Source of the DNA: Smallanthus sonchifolius
Lineage: Eukaryota > Streptophyta > Magnoliopsida > Asterales > Asteraceae
DNA: 64,000 nt
Assembly (NCBI GenBank): GCA_023525975.1
Contig: CM042038.1
Coordinates: forward strand, 12,657,272 to 12,721,271
Direction of reading: 5' to 3'
Made by a program: the position numbers and the translations under genes. Numbering within the stretch: the first letter of the stretch is position 1; every line of letters starts with the position of its first letter. The notes beneath the pieces are model-generated. The model was not told the DNA's origin. It saw only the letters and a list, made by a program, of their open reading frames with translations, and searched no databases. Shown piece after piece: positions 24,861 to 37,479 of the stretch.

Positions 24861-25194
24861 GAGTAAAGTACACGGATGGTCCCTGTGGTTTACCAAAATT
24901 TTGGATTTGCTCCATAGCTTTTCAAAAGTACATGGATGGTCCATGTGGTTTGCACTTTGTAACACATTTAGTTCCACAGCCAACAAATCTAAAAGTTTTA
25001 GAAGGTCTAAGTTAGAGACTAAATGTGTTACAAAGTGTAAACCACAGAGACCATACATGTACTTTTGGCAGAGTTTGCGGACTAAATGCGTTACGAAGTG
25101 CAAACCCCATGGACAATCCGTACTTTTGAAAAGCTAAATACCAAATCTAAAATTTTAATAAACTACACGGACCATTCGTCGTGTACTTTTACTC
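24861..25194. mobile_element. Mutator-like foldback MITE
   Basis: Termini GAGTAAAGTACACGGATGGT and the inverted form ending GTGTACTTTTACTC are flanked by a perfect 9-bp target duplication TTATTATCA (24852-24860 and 25195-25203). Internal arms repeat tgtggtttgcactttgtaac in inverted form, so short ORFs inside are shadows of the arms. Length 334 bp. Confidence 0.9.
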
Positions 25195-25847
25195 TTATTA
25201 TCATTTATCTATATGTTTGTTTATTAATCAATATTCCATCTCTAGTTTAAATATTACGGGAGCTATTGATCATTATCATTAGTTGATTAGGCTTGTCATT
25301 ATAGTTTCAACATATAGCCTTAACTATTTGTTCAATTGTCACACATTGGTCTCAGAAATGAATCTTCGTTTGTCTCTTATGTTAATTTTTTAAAATAAAT
25401 AAATTACCATTTTACACCTTTATTTAAAAATTAAATAAAATTACCCACCCCCAAGGGCCCAAACTCCGGTCATCCGGCCACTAAAAATTTTATAAACCGA
25501 GCAAAGACTAGGAGTGAGTAGTGACACCAGTGTGAGTGCAACATATAATGTCAAATGTTTATTATTTATAGTATTGCTTTGTCAATTTTCATTCTCAATC
25601 ACACACCTTTTTTTAGGCATATATAGACATATAGTAGGGTGGCCACTCAACTTGATCTTGACACCTCAATGTACTTCTATAATCAATTAATCAGCCTCAG
25701 ATTTCTTATGTTTTTTTAATAATATATATGTGTGAAGAAGAATAAGTATTTAATGATTAATCACGCGTTTAACACATAATCAATTTTACATAGATAAATA
25801 TAAATCAAATAATACACTTATATTTAGTGCTTAACATATATAATAAA

Positions 25848-27129
25848 GAGTTATTTACATATTTCTTATTCTTAAGCCTCTTAAAGCATTCCCATCTCTT
25901 TCTCCATCCTCATCTCTATAATTACTTTATAATTACACTAAAAATCACTATCTTTTCTCTCTCCTTTCAATTAAATAATACTTTTTTTATACATTTATCA
26001 TTACTTTTTCTCTCTCCTCCACTCACAACCACTTCAAAAAATATTAAAAAATTTATGCAGGTGAACAGTGTTTTTCTCAAATATACAAAAAATTTATACA
26101 TTTTCTCTCTCCTTCACTCACAACCACTTTAAATCACCCCCTAAAATATAGAAAATATCACTCACAAAAATATGGGGACACTGCTGTGAATGCTCTTAAT
26201 AACATATATACCCAACCATAAAAATTAATTACATATTTACCAAATCCCTATACAATTACCTAATTACCCTTTTATATTTTAAAACCTAATAATGATGTAT
26301 ACCCCACAAGAGCAAAAATCTTCAACCCCAGAGCAAAAATCGCCACCCCCCACCGCCTAAGCCCCACCACCAACCACCACAGCCGCCTAAGCCCCACCAC
26401 CAACCACCGCAGCCGCCATAACCCTCATCAAACCCCTCCTCATCCTGGCCGCCATCTCCGACTGCATCCTCTACCTCCTCCGCCCAACATTCCGTGAAAC
26501 CATCTCCGGCTGCATCCTCTACCTCCAGCCGCCATTACCCCTCCTCATCAAACCCCTCCGGGTCCACCGTAGCTCCAACCACCACGGCCACCGTAGCCGT
26601 CGCTCCTAGTCACCACCTCCATCACTTCCGTGAAACCACCGCCGATGGACTATAACACCTCAATCGAACAAATCTTCGCCTGGATTTACTGGAATGATGG
26701 CGGCGGCGGCTTTAGCTTTAGATCTGCACCTGTCTCTCTATCTAACTACCCTAGAATTTGGCGGTGACAATCCCTCTCTCGATCTACCCTAGAACTCGCC
26801 GGAGATGGCGCAGGTGGGATGTACGGTGGTGTGGGGTGTTTGAGGATGGAAATGGGGCAGGTGGGGTATTCACATGGGTGTTCATAAGTGTGTGACTTAA
26901 TTTAGTTCAAATATTCATTTTTGAGCAAACCACAGGGACTCAAAACGAAATTTACTCATTATTTTATATGGTTCATTAAGGGTAAAATAGTAATTCAATA
27001 AGTTATTTTAAATGAATTGGGTAAATATGTAATATGTATGTTTTAGGAAAGGAACATATGTAATTAAAATTAGGAGTTGGGTAAATATGTAATAAATAAA
27101 GTTAGGAAGGGAATATATGTAAATGACCC
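25848..27129. mobile_element. Non-autonomous Mutator-like element with a C-rich interior
   Basis: Termini GAGTTATTTACATAT and ATATGTAAATGACCC are inverted and flanked by a perfect 9-bp duplication TATAATAAA (25839-25847 and 27130-27138). The interior at about 26330-26850 is strikingly C-rich (ccaccgcctaagccccacc is repeated) and very different from its AT-rich surroundings. It has no long ORF. A smaller element seems to be nested in the left arm at about 25875-26197. Length 1282 bp. Confidence 0.82.
25875..26197. mobile_element. Possible nested MITE (AAGAGCATTC-type ends)
   Basis: The sequence ttaaagcattcccat on the left and gtgaatgctctta on the right are roughly inverted and interrupt the left arm of the surrounding Mutator-like element. 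The interior repeats tctctctcc.ttca and cactcacaaccacttcaaa. A TTA duplication is possible. Confidence 0.45.
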
Positions 27130-29428
27130 TATAATAAAATGTATGAAGAGAGTGAAATAAGCATTTACATGTATTCGCTTAAAAAAGGTTACGGTTGATG
27201 TTTTCTCTACCATTTCTCGTTGTTTCTTTTTCTCTAACCCTAGCAAAAGGTTACGGTTAATGATTTCTCTTTATACGTTGTATTCTATACTTTAATGGTA
27301 TCGGGTTCTAAGATTTTAATGTATAAACAATGTTCTACTTTCCTTCGTATAAAACAACTTAAAAATAAACGTAATCTTCTTATTACAAGTTATGGAAATA
27401 CTAACAAGTTAAGAAGGTGCCCAAATTTCATGAGCGTGTGACTATAAGGGCAGATATAAGGTCAAGTGAGGCAAGATCTCTCCATAACTTTGCGGCGATA
27501 AAAAAACTCGAATAGTGTTAAGTTTTCATAATTTTATTAGCAAACTCTTTAAAAAAACTCTAAAAAATGCAATTTGTGCTACGACTTAATGTAAATGTTT
27601 AGCTTCCGGATTCGAACTTGCCCGTTTTTAACCCCACGTAAATTCTAGACATGTCATTTGTGACCGTACATATCCTTTGAGAAAGAACTTAAGATTGTTG
27701 TTAAGATAAACAAACGGGTGAGCATACCAGCATAAACTTATAGTTTCATAACGATGTCGTGTTGCTCAATGCTATGACCATATTTTTCACTAAATATGTT
27801 AGTATAGGAATCTTAATTGTGTTGAGTTGACAAGTTTTGGGTTGAATTATTAAACATGAGTTTGACCCATATATTTATTTGCGTCAAATACATTAACCAT
27901 AACTGATAACCCAAACATAACTCGTCTAAGTCATTTATCTAAACAAGTAGCACATGTTGTAATCAAGTTTTAAACATGTTGAAGGGTTTTAGTTAACTGG
28001 TTAAATAGGTTGGCGGGTCATCCCTTTTTAATTATATGGGTTGACGAGTCGATTTGTTTAATTAATCGGTTTAACAGGTTAACCCAAACATGGCCCGTTT
28101 AATTAAAAGGTGAAACATGTCAATCTGAGCACAACCTGTTTTTTAAACAAGTTAGATATAACCTCAAAACCTGCTTATGTTTATCAGTTTATGTTATTAT
28201 TCATGTTGTGTTTGGGTCGTATCAAGAATTGTCACTCTAATCATGTGACCCTAATCATAATGACTTGTCAAATTTTTTATCATTATGATTAGGATTTTGA
28301 AACTTTTTACATGGTGAAATTATAAATATAATGTTGTTACAAAGATGTTAATATTTTCCCTACGATATAGTACATCAAAATTACAAATTAAAATTAGTGT
28401 TGATTCCCGATGGCCATTTTGAATATTAATGAAGGTGAGTGCGAATCAAGGTTAATGTTGGGTTTAAAAGTAAGTAGAGTAGGTTTCTAATGCTTAAATA
28501 AAGTGACTGTTGAGTCATATTATCCCACACTAATCCTAATGGCCATTGACACATTCAACTCCTATCTTTATCAATATTTCTATTAACAACAATAAGCACA
28601 AGGCTTCTTGAAATTAAATTTAATATTTTTCTTTAAATCCGGTGTTTAAAAACCCAATTTAAATAAAGAATCATAAAAATCGTAAAACACATTTGTACTT
28701 GATGGTTTAATATGATATATAAAGGAGATATATAACCACATAACTGCCCCACTCTTTATCTCTTACTATATATGTCATGCAATACGCACAGACGCCTTAC
28801 ACGATTCTCGTTGTTGTCAACTTAAAATTGAACTTGTATTTAACGTGGTGTGTGTGTGTGATTATGATAAGTACAAATAAAACATATTATGTCCTTAATT
28901 ATCTCTAGTTACAATTTTGTTTGTAGCTTGCATTTTATATGGGTTTCCTCCAACTTGAACGGAGGAGATCCTTTTATTAAACTTTATGCTTCATAATATT
29001 TTTGTATATTTTTTTTGTCTCTATCACTTTTCATAATCCACTAATTAGGAATAATTAACTTTTAACTAAGCTACATGTCAAGCTATAATTAGTCCAACCA
29101 TTATGAACAATCCTTGATTAATGACATTAAATATGTGCTTATGTTGTACCAAGGATAAAATAAATGCCAATGGCAATCAAACTTCTTATGTAATTTTTTT
29201 AATTAAAGATAGTTAAATACTTTTTCATATTTTAATTTATAAATGTCAAAAAATAAGAGCCTAAGTAAGTTTGGTGAGCAAGTTTCCTCGTCCATTTGAC
29301 ATAAACTTCAATCGCTTGTGGGATCCCCAACATGATTTGACATAATTAGATCATTAGGGAGGATTCTCCACATGATTTGACATTGAATAGAGCTTAAACT
29401 CCTTTGAAATGTAGCCATAAACGTAATT

Positions 29429-30094
29429 TTTTTTAACGGCAAATTTCATTAAAGAGCAACTGGCAAGTCTCTAGAGCCGGTAAATAACAAAACACAATTA
29501 GAAACAAAAATTACATCAATCTTTTCATGTTATAGGCTTACAAGGAGATCTATTTTTCATCCAAAGAAACCCGAGAGTTTTTGTGTCATCCAAAAATTTA
29601 GTGACAAGACGCACTTTGTTATCGTATACAAACTCGTTTCTAGCCTTCCAAATGCACCAACAAGCCACCATAATAATCACTTGAATTGCTTTCCTTTTAA
29701 CCCAACTCCATTTAGAAATAGTATGAATGTTTAGAAGATCCCTAACCGAGAAGGCGAAAATCGGCTGAATACTACACCAAGCCGAAATGGATTGCCAAAT
29801 CAAAGAAGCAAAACTACAGGTGGTAAGTAAATGTTATATAATTTCTTCAGCCTCTCCACACAAACCGCAACTAACCAAATGAACATGCACATTACGCCTT
29901 GCGAGAGCTGTAAGAGTGGGGAGCCGACCCATCTCAACTTTCCACATCATAATGTTTACCTTAATAGGGATCCAATTGTTTCATGCCAAAACAAAAAAGG
30001 CATTCATGCCCAAAGCATTAAAAAGAGCTTTCTTCATAGAGGAGACCGAGAAGACACCGGGAAGGTCTTCACTCCAACTGTCACCTTCATTTGA
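29429..30094 (-). pseudogene. 5'-truncated LINE 3' end (zf-RVT fragment), broken
   Basis: On the minus strand, 30090 to about 29530 encodes the C-terminal part of a non-LTR retrotransposon polyprotein: a zf-RVT-type stretch (WNNWIPIKVNIMMWKVEMGR, LPTLTALARRNVHV, CGLCGEAEE) and the downstream WCIWKARNEFVYDNK signature. An in-frame stop (taa, near 29836) follows EEII. The 3' end reads atgaaatttgccgttaaaaa, typical of plant LINE tails. Direct repeats agccataa(a)acgtaatt at 29413-29428 and 30094-30110 are a target duplication of about 16 bp, so this is a dead, 5'-truncated insertion. Confidence 0.88.
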
Positions 30095-30110
30095 GCCATA
30101 AAACGTAATT

Positions 30111-32380
30111 AATGTGTATTGAAATGTTATTCATAACATTTGAAAGCAAAATTATATATTGAAGTTAAATATGTTATTTTCTTTCATAAAACTTATTTTT
30201 TAAATATTTGGTATTTTATTAAGATGCTAAAAAATCATAACGTTGGTACAAATATTTGTGTGAAGGATGGAAATCATAAATATGCATGTTTTTATCTATT
30301 TTTATAGACCAGTGTCCATTTTAAACAAGTTTTTACTTTTATAGCCATGAAATACATGTACAAATTTTATGTATATATTTTGATTACCCAAATCGATATA
30401 TTTTTTAAAGAATTTTTTATTGACAATATGATATTTTTTAAAGTAAAGAAGAATCAGTTTTATATATTTAATTTTTTTTTGTGACAATTTATAAATATAA
30501 AAATAATATATTGACTTTTCTCAAGTATTTTGTAAGTACAAATAAAAGTTTTATATTTTTAATTTTCTTTATGATATCCATTTCAAATCACAGTGACTGG
30601 ATTGTGAAAGTGAAGGTCTATTACCTCCAACATGTATGTTTTCTGTTTAGAACTCTTTTACACATAAAGTCTTCAGTCTACACACTTAATATGGTTTATT
30701 TTGAACAAATTATAAAAGCATAAATAAGATTATTTTGTTTATAACAAATACTCGTTTTTGTAAATTTCAACATTTTTAAAAAACTTATAAAGAATAACAA
30801 TAATTTACTTTCACCAATCAAGTACCATAATTAAAAAACAATTCCAAATCTAAACGAAATCCCAATCCCCTAATGCAACGGCTTTTCTGCAAATAATATT
30901 GAGTTTCAAGTGGTGTTTTGAAAAGTGAAAAAAAGATAGAACCGATAATATTGAATACTTACTCTTAATATAAGTATTGATTTTGAAGGAAATGGGATGA
31001 GAGTTTTAAGGGGATTAACTTTATAGAGTGGGGTATAGAGAATGGGACTTTCAATTTCAAAAGACATCTAAATTGGCTTTAAACGGAAAATGCCCACTAA
31101 CTAAAAGTCCTTTTTGTTTCTTATAAATAAATTATTTATTAAAAAAATAATAAGAAAATGAGGGTAGGGGTGAATAATTGATGACTTGTTAACAAATTGA
31201 AAGGATGAACACAATGCCTCCTTAGTCAAGTGGAATTCACTTTTAATTAATTTAATAAAAAGTTGAAATTTCATCTCTTAACCTTTTTATATGGTTGTCT
31301 TTTGTGTCCTCATGTGTTTGTTCTCTAATTATTCAATATATACTTTTTTTTAATTATTATATAATAAATAAAGAATTCAACAATCTTATTAACATGGTTA
31401 ATAGTATTCTAGTAAAATAATAATTAACAAATCGTGTTAAATCATAACAAACTAGAAACTTTTACTAGTAAATAATACAAACATATAACATATTATTTAT
31501 CATTAACTAAATAAAAATCAAACAGTTCCATATCAACTAATTAGTCTAGTGTTCAAATTTTTTTTAATCATTAACTACATAATAATTAACTTGTTTTATA
31601 TCAATAAGTCAAGTGTTGAAATTTGAAATGAAGACCGGTTAACTTGTCACTCATATTTCTAAAGGAGCCCACAACAAAAATGTAGGCCCACAATATGATT
31701 GAGGCATGGACTTATCGACCAAATCCGGCCCATAAAGTGAATTTAGCCGTACATACATAGTACTACTACCAACTCAATCTTTTGTACTCGTGTTCACACA
31801 CACCTTTTACACGGCTGTTTAATAAAGCATGATACTTATTTTCTTTTTAACAATAACATAGACATGTTTAATAATCAGGTTACATGACACAAGATTAACT
31901 ATAACACTTTAATAACCATTGGTGGATCCGGTGTATAAGGTGGGGGTCGCGAGGCACCCCGTGGGTTTGTCCAGATCTGCAAACTTTTTCTTTTATATAG
32001 TTTAAGCTCAAGTCAAAGATCTGATTAATTAGTTAGGGGCATGATTGGTTGGTTGGGGCTCACCTACACTAGAAAACTAAATTTCCTTCACTCTTGTAGT
32101 CTTGTTGGTATGAATTATCTTTCATAGTTGCGTTCACTATAAAGGCAGACTGATTTTGTTGCACACTGCACTAAGTAGTGTAAAATAGAATTAAACCCAA
32201 TGCTAACTAAAATTAAACCTTTAAGGCTCAAGTTTTATAAGTTTTTATTTCCTATTTACGTTAAACACATTGGTTTGGTTCAAAATCGTTGAAATCATAG
32301 CTAAAGGTCTCTTACTATTCTTCGGTATTTATTGATTTCTCATTATACGCTTTTTGAAGCCTTCGTTCTGGTTTGAGCTT
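30111..32380. other. AT-rich intergenic stretch, no gene seen
   Basis: Very AT-rich sequence with only chance ORFs. A block at 31920-32010 (ggtggatccggtgtataagg ... gaggcaccccgtgggtttg) is more GC-rich and resembles repeat-borne sequence, but no class could be assigned. Confidence 0.5.
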
Positions 32381-34285
32381 TCTGATTTCAGATTATTATT
32401 CTTGCTATGCCAGATCTGGTATGTGTTCTTTAATAAGATAAGCCAATCCATCCAAACACTCAAAACTTCCTTTCTATTTCTTCAGATTGTTTGAAAATGA
32501 CTTTGGATTGATACAGGTTCAAATTCAACACCAATCTGAAGATAAAAATGGTATTTTCATTTGTGTTAATTCCTTTCTATTTTAATATACTTTGCATAAT
32601 AAATCTGTTTGCGGGAAGAATGTTGTTTGCATTAGTGTAATTAGGTAGATAAAACAAAGTAAAAAGTATTTGTAATTGCTTGGAATTGGTACACATCCAA
32701 TAATAGTTCTTCTTTTAGTTGGCATCTAAATGCAGTTTTCACGATCAGCTTAGGAAACGGGTCAAAACAGAGGCTGTCGAGAGGTACACAAACATTTTGT
32801 CACATCGTTCATTCATGTTTGTTAAAAATACAGGTGACGAAACACGCGAGTCAGGAAACGTGTCAAAACAGAGGCCGGTCAAAACATAGATTGTCGGGAG
32901 GTACATAAGTGTTGCTTTTGTAGCTAAAATCCGACATAAACATTTTGTCACATCTTTCGTTCACGTTCGTTAAAAATAGAGGTGACGAAACGAGCATGTT
33001 AGGAAACGTGCCAAAACAGAGGAGGGTCAAATAGTTCAGGTCCAAATGATTATGATTCAAGTAGGGATCAAAACGGGTCGGGTCAGGCTGGTGTACACTT
33101 TGTGATTGCACTTTTTTTTTAACTTAGTAAGTATTGAATGTATTATATATGGTTACAAAAACTATAGTATTGAAATAATAATGTATTTTTTGAACCCGTG
33201 TTGAGTTTGTGATGGGACAAGAAGAAGATTTTGGAATTAGTGTGGAGGAAGAAACTACCCAGACTGTTACAACTCCTCAGGATACAACAGGTACGATTAA
33301 GAAGCTCATTTTAAAAAAATTAGAAAACTTTTGAAGCCTAAACAACCCAATACAAACTTCTTATAAATATAGCGTTTCCTGTAATTTACTTTGGGTTCCG
33401 TTCATTGCTTACTCTATGGTGTGCGCAATTGCGAAATCAGTTGAAACGTACAATTTACTAATAACATTTATGCATTTTATAGTTTGTGGATATGATGCAA
33501 GCATAGTTATGGTCCTAACTAAATGGAACTTGATATAGTTATTTGGGCAGTTTTTTTTTCTGAATGCAGATTTTATCCAGATTTTCAATCCAAAGATACT
33601 TGCAGGCGCGAGTGAAGGTGGTGCTGCTGTTTTTAAACTGGACTACAAAAACCAACATGCATGTCTTGCACATTCACCTCAGTTTCACAAACACATGGCA
33701 ATATGTGGTGATCTTGGTTGCGGTCATGCTTTTAAAGCTAAAGACTCTTATACACGGGCATTTGTGTGAATTCACAGGTCTTGATGTTGAGATATAAATT
33801 AAGGAGCATTATTCTGAGGTATTGATGAGCAACTTTTTAAGTATAGCATAATTAATTTCAAGATTTTAAAAGATTCTGGTGGATGGATTCATATATACAG
33901 GTGATGGATATAGTGAAGCGCCTTTTTTGTTGAAATGATTCATAAACTGAGTGAAAGATTAGAAGATATTGGGAAGCAGTATCCCTTCAAACCTTTAAAA
34001 GTAAATCAAAAATCACTACAACGATCCAAAGGTACATTATCAAACATACAATGCCGATAAATGACTCGGGTCAAATTGGATTGATCTAAAACGCTTCTTT
34101 AAAGTTTGCGGGTGACGGTTTTTTTTTTCTTTTTTCTTTTTCATTACTTCTTTTTCCAGGTTTTTTTCTTTTCCTACGTTTTAACGCTTTCATTAAGACG
34201 TGTTTTGTTTCCTTTCGTACGTGTTAACGTTTTGATTTACTATACAATACGTCCCCGCTGCATAGCGCGGGTTTTAATTTCTAGT
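32380..34285 (+). mobile_element. Helitron-like 3' region carrying decayed exon-like fragments
   Basis: The right end is CTAGT (34281-34285) followed by T, preceded by a hairpin CCCGC...GCGGG (34254-34271), as in plant Helitrons. Upstream, exon-like pieces with plausible splice borders are seen: 33207-33291 (MGQEEDFGISVEEETTQTV), 33573-33770 (AGASEGGAAVFKLDYKNQHA, then FHKHMAICGDLGCGHAF) and 33901-34032 (IHKLSERLEDIGKQYPFKPL). They are broken by stops and frame shifts. The source gene is not recognised; the second piece faintly resembles a WD repeat. The 5' end of the element was not found. Confidence 0.5.
32755..33030. repeat. Diverged direct repeats
   Basis: Two copies of a block containing aacattttgtcacatc.ttc, gttaaaaata.aggtgacga and aggaaacgtg.caaaacagag lie at about 32788-32875 and 32939-33025, with a partial third copy at the left edge. 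Confidence 0.7.
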
Positions 34286-34416
34286 TAAATATATATTTAC
34301 ATGTAATTATTATTATTATATATAAAGTTATGAAAAATAATATATATTATGTCATATAAAAAACTATAATTAATAATATGTATCGAAACAATTATAAATA
34401 TACACAAATAAATAAA

Positions 34417-34771
34417 GAGTAAAGTGTTATTTTCGTCCATGTGGTTTGGCCATTTTAGCCAGTTTCATCCAAAAAAAATGTTTTTTAGCTTTTTCATTCC
34501 CGACTTTTCAAAATCTAGCCATTTTCATCCAACTAACTAACTCCGTCTACATTTTAACGTTAAATCAGGGGCAATTTCGGTTAAATCAGTGATTTTAACC
34601 TATGAAGTTCAAACCGACCCTTGATTTAACGTTAAAATGTAGACAGAGTTTGTCAGTTGGATGAAAATGGCTAGATTTTGAAAAGTAATGGACGAAAAAG
34701 CTAAAAAAAAAGTTTTTGGATGAAACTGGCTAAAATGGCCAAACCACAGGGACGAAAATGACACTTTACTC
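34417..34771. mobile_element. Mutator-like foldback MITE
   Basis: Termini GAGTAAAGTGTTATTTTCGT and the inverted form ending GACACTTTACTC, with long arms sharing ggccattttagcca, catttt..catccaactaa and ctacattttaacgttaaatc. The flanks share CAAATAAA but not as a clean 9-bp duplication. A relative lies at 47717-48043. Confidence 0.8.
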
Positions 34772-37470
34772 CAAATAAAATAATTAATGATTAATAAACA
34801 AGTGAGTTTTACAAAATAGAGCTCCAAACGAGCCAAACTCGAGCTTTAGAAATATAGCTCTAAACGAGTTGAGATCGACCCGGCTCATTTACACCCCCTA
34901 AGTGTTTGTCGGTTCGGTTTTCGGTTTCATTGCTTAACTTAGTTTGGTTTATTTTGTTTTAATCCTTGAAGTATTAAAAAGTTTAGATTAAGATAAATTT
35001 GTGGTGGTGGATAACAATAATAAAAATAAAATCTTAAACGAGTCAAACACAAGCTTCATAAATAAAGCACTAAAAGAACCGAGTTCGAGCTCAAGCCCTA
35101 TTAAATTAAAAGAGTCGAGTTTGAGCTTAGATAAACTCGAGATCAACTCGATAACCCCTAGAACGAATCTTGTTTAATTTAGAAAACTTCAACGAGTTTA
35201 ATGTAGGGATTCTGGTTGTTCGTGTAGTCTTGGTTTTTGAAAAGCTTTGGTAGTTCCTAATGTCCTTTTAACTGGGTAGCGCCTCGACAATTGTTTATAA
35301 CCTCCGAGTTGTTTTGGTAGAGGTTCTCTGTATTTCTTCCAAGCAGAACTCACTTAATCACTAGTGCAGTATGGTAATTTGAAAGTGGGTTCGTTTATAT
35401 AAAGCTAGATCAGAGGTGTGAATTGTTGTGAAAATGAACGGGTCTTGATTCCCAATATAGGCAAACTTTGTATTCGTGACGAACCGTTATGTGGGTGACG
35501 GTCCGTCACCACCATGTTGTAATTGACCGTTATGGTTTGGTGACGTTCCGTCACCACATTAGGGTTGCGAGTCAGCTTGACACGCGTTAGCTGCTGGTTG
35601 CATCTGGCTATTTTGTGGTGTGACGGACCGTTACGAGGTCGTGACAATTAGTTATAGGGTTATATGCGTCAGATCATCACCATGAGCGATAGGGACACGT
35701 ATCATCACCTGGTTTAACCATTCCCCAGCTCGTAACGAACCTTTACGGACGGTGACGATCCGTTACCGTTCTAAATCTCCAAAATTTTGACTTTTTGATC
35801 CTTGGGGTTTGATCTAATTACATTTCCAACTGTTGTGGTTTATTTCTTGTTAGAATTGGGACCAAATTTTAACGGGTATCACATTGCTCCCTTGATACAA
35901 TCAGATGTTTAACACTAAGATCATCAAACAAATGTGCACTTCACACTTATTAACTTGTTTGATTTTTCATTATAACTTATCATTTGGCTATAAAGTAAAT
36001 CTAATTAAATAAAGTACGTAGATGACACTAAAATCACAAACATTTAATTTGGACCAATCTAGTTATATTAAGACTTTCTTTAACCCGGTAAACCAAACCA
36101 AACGTGCCCGATCAGACGTCTAGAAACCATACCATTACCAATTCATCCAAACTACAAACACAATACTAACGTGATTAAATGTGACAGATCATTTTGACTT
36201 GATTTAGTCCACTTTGAATTAATGTCACGCATGTTATTAGGTTGTATATGTACTATAGACAACTAGTTAATTTAATATCCTTACATAAAATTTGACCTTG
36301 ATGAGTCAACTTTTCATACTTCCGTTGAAAATCGTAAGAATATAACTGGATCTTTCTAATTTATAATATCCATCTTTACATGTTAACTTTATTTACATGG
36401 TAAAGTGTGTTTAAATTATATAACCTAAAAAACTAAATTATTATTTCAATATGAAACTAACAAATGGAAAGGAAATGAAACTATGTAGGCCTTTGAAATT
36501 GAATTAAGTTAGGTTTTAGGAAGTGCCAAACTTATTTGAGTTGAATGAACGGGCATATTGACTTGTTCAATGATACCATTTATTATTTTTGTTACAATAA
36601 AAAAAGATGGACATGATTGAGGTTAGGTTTAAAGTTGTGATGAAAATACATATCAATGTGGGGGCATCCATTATATGCTATTGAATATTTAAATAAGCTT
36701 TAAATGCAACATATTTTAGATTGGTTTTTGTTAAAGATATAATTAAATAATACACCTTTCTAAATCAGGCAACAATATAATTGAGGTGTTTTAAAACTGT
36801 TTTGTGTGTTTTAATATAATATAACATATCTAGCTTTGAGAGTGTTTATAATTATTTATTTGAACTTCTATTTATTTGTTTGCAAGTGAAATGAGTTATT
36901 TCTAAATAGGTAGATTGAAATTTCATTTTCTAAACAGATATTAAACCCGAAACTCCCGGCGGATGGCCAGTGGCCCAAAACGAAAGAATCGGTTACATTT
37001 TTCATATGATCTCCTCGTATAGATAGACTAAAAAATCGAACAGAGTTCTTTTTGTTTTGTATTACTTTGTCCTCTTTATATATATAGTTACAGTTTCCTA
37101 ATATATATAGCAATGGTAATTCTAAAGATTTTCGGGGGAAAATACAGATGTCTCCTACATTACCCATAATATGTGGAAGTATCAACGTAATTTCATAGAG
37201 TCATTCGGTCTGAATGCTACATGAAGAACATAAGCCAGATGATGGAACGGAAAACCTAGAATGTAGAAGATGATAATATGAGTGATTTGGCAGATCTTGA
37301 TTCCTATATATCCACCAAAAAGATACACATTTTTCAATAAGTGAAAGCTGATTGTAACATCAATACACATAATTTAAATAGCAAATGATATTAATCACAG
37401 AATAAACTTTATGATATATAGAACAATTTTGATAATTATAAATCAAGTTTCTTTATAAATAAAACACTAA
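34772..37470. other. Intergenic stretch with a probable LTR-like repeat
   Basis: No gene was recognised. At about 35203-35882 the DNA carries repeated imperfect palindromes of the type gtgacggtccgtcac and starts tgtagggattc and ends gggtatcaca, so it may be a solo LTR; flanking 5-bp duplications were not found. The remainder to 37470 is AT-rich without structure I can name. Confidence 0.45.
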
Positions 37471-37479
37471 TATTTAATA

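Larger units (their letters stand above)
24261..29412. other. Gene-poor region filled with DNA transposons
   Basis: No intact gene was recognised. The region holds the Mutator-like elements at 24861-25194 and 25848-27129. From 27130 to 29412 it is AT-rich single-copy-looking DNA with repeated phrases such as gggttgacgagtcg and aaacgggtg; nothing there could be named. Confidence 0.6.

Noticed and set aside
25827..26132. 101-codon hydrophobic ORF
   Set aside because: Comes from CT/AT-rich repeat DNA at a MITE boundary; composition artefact.
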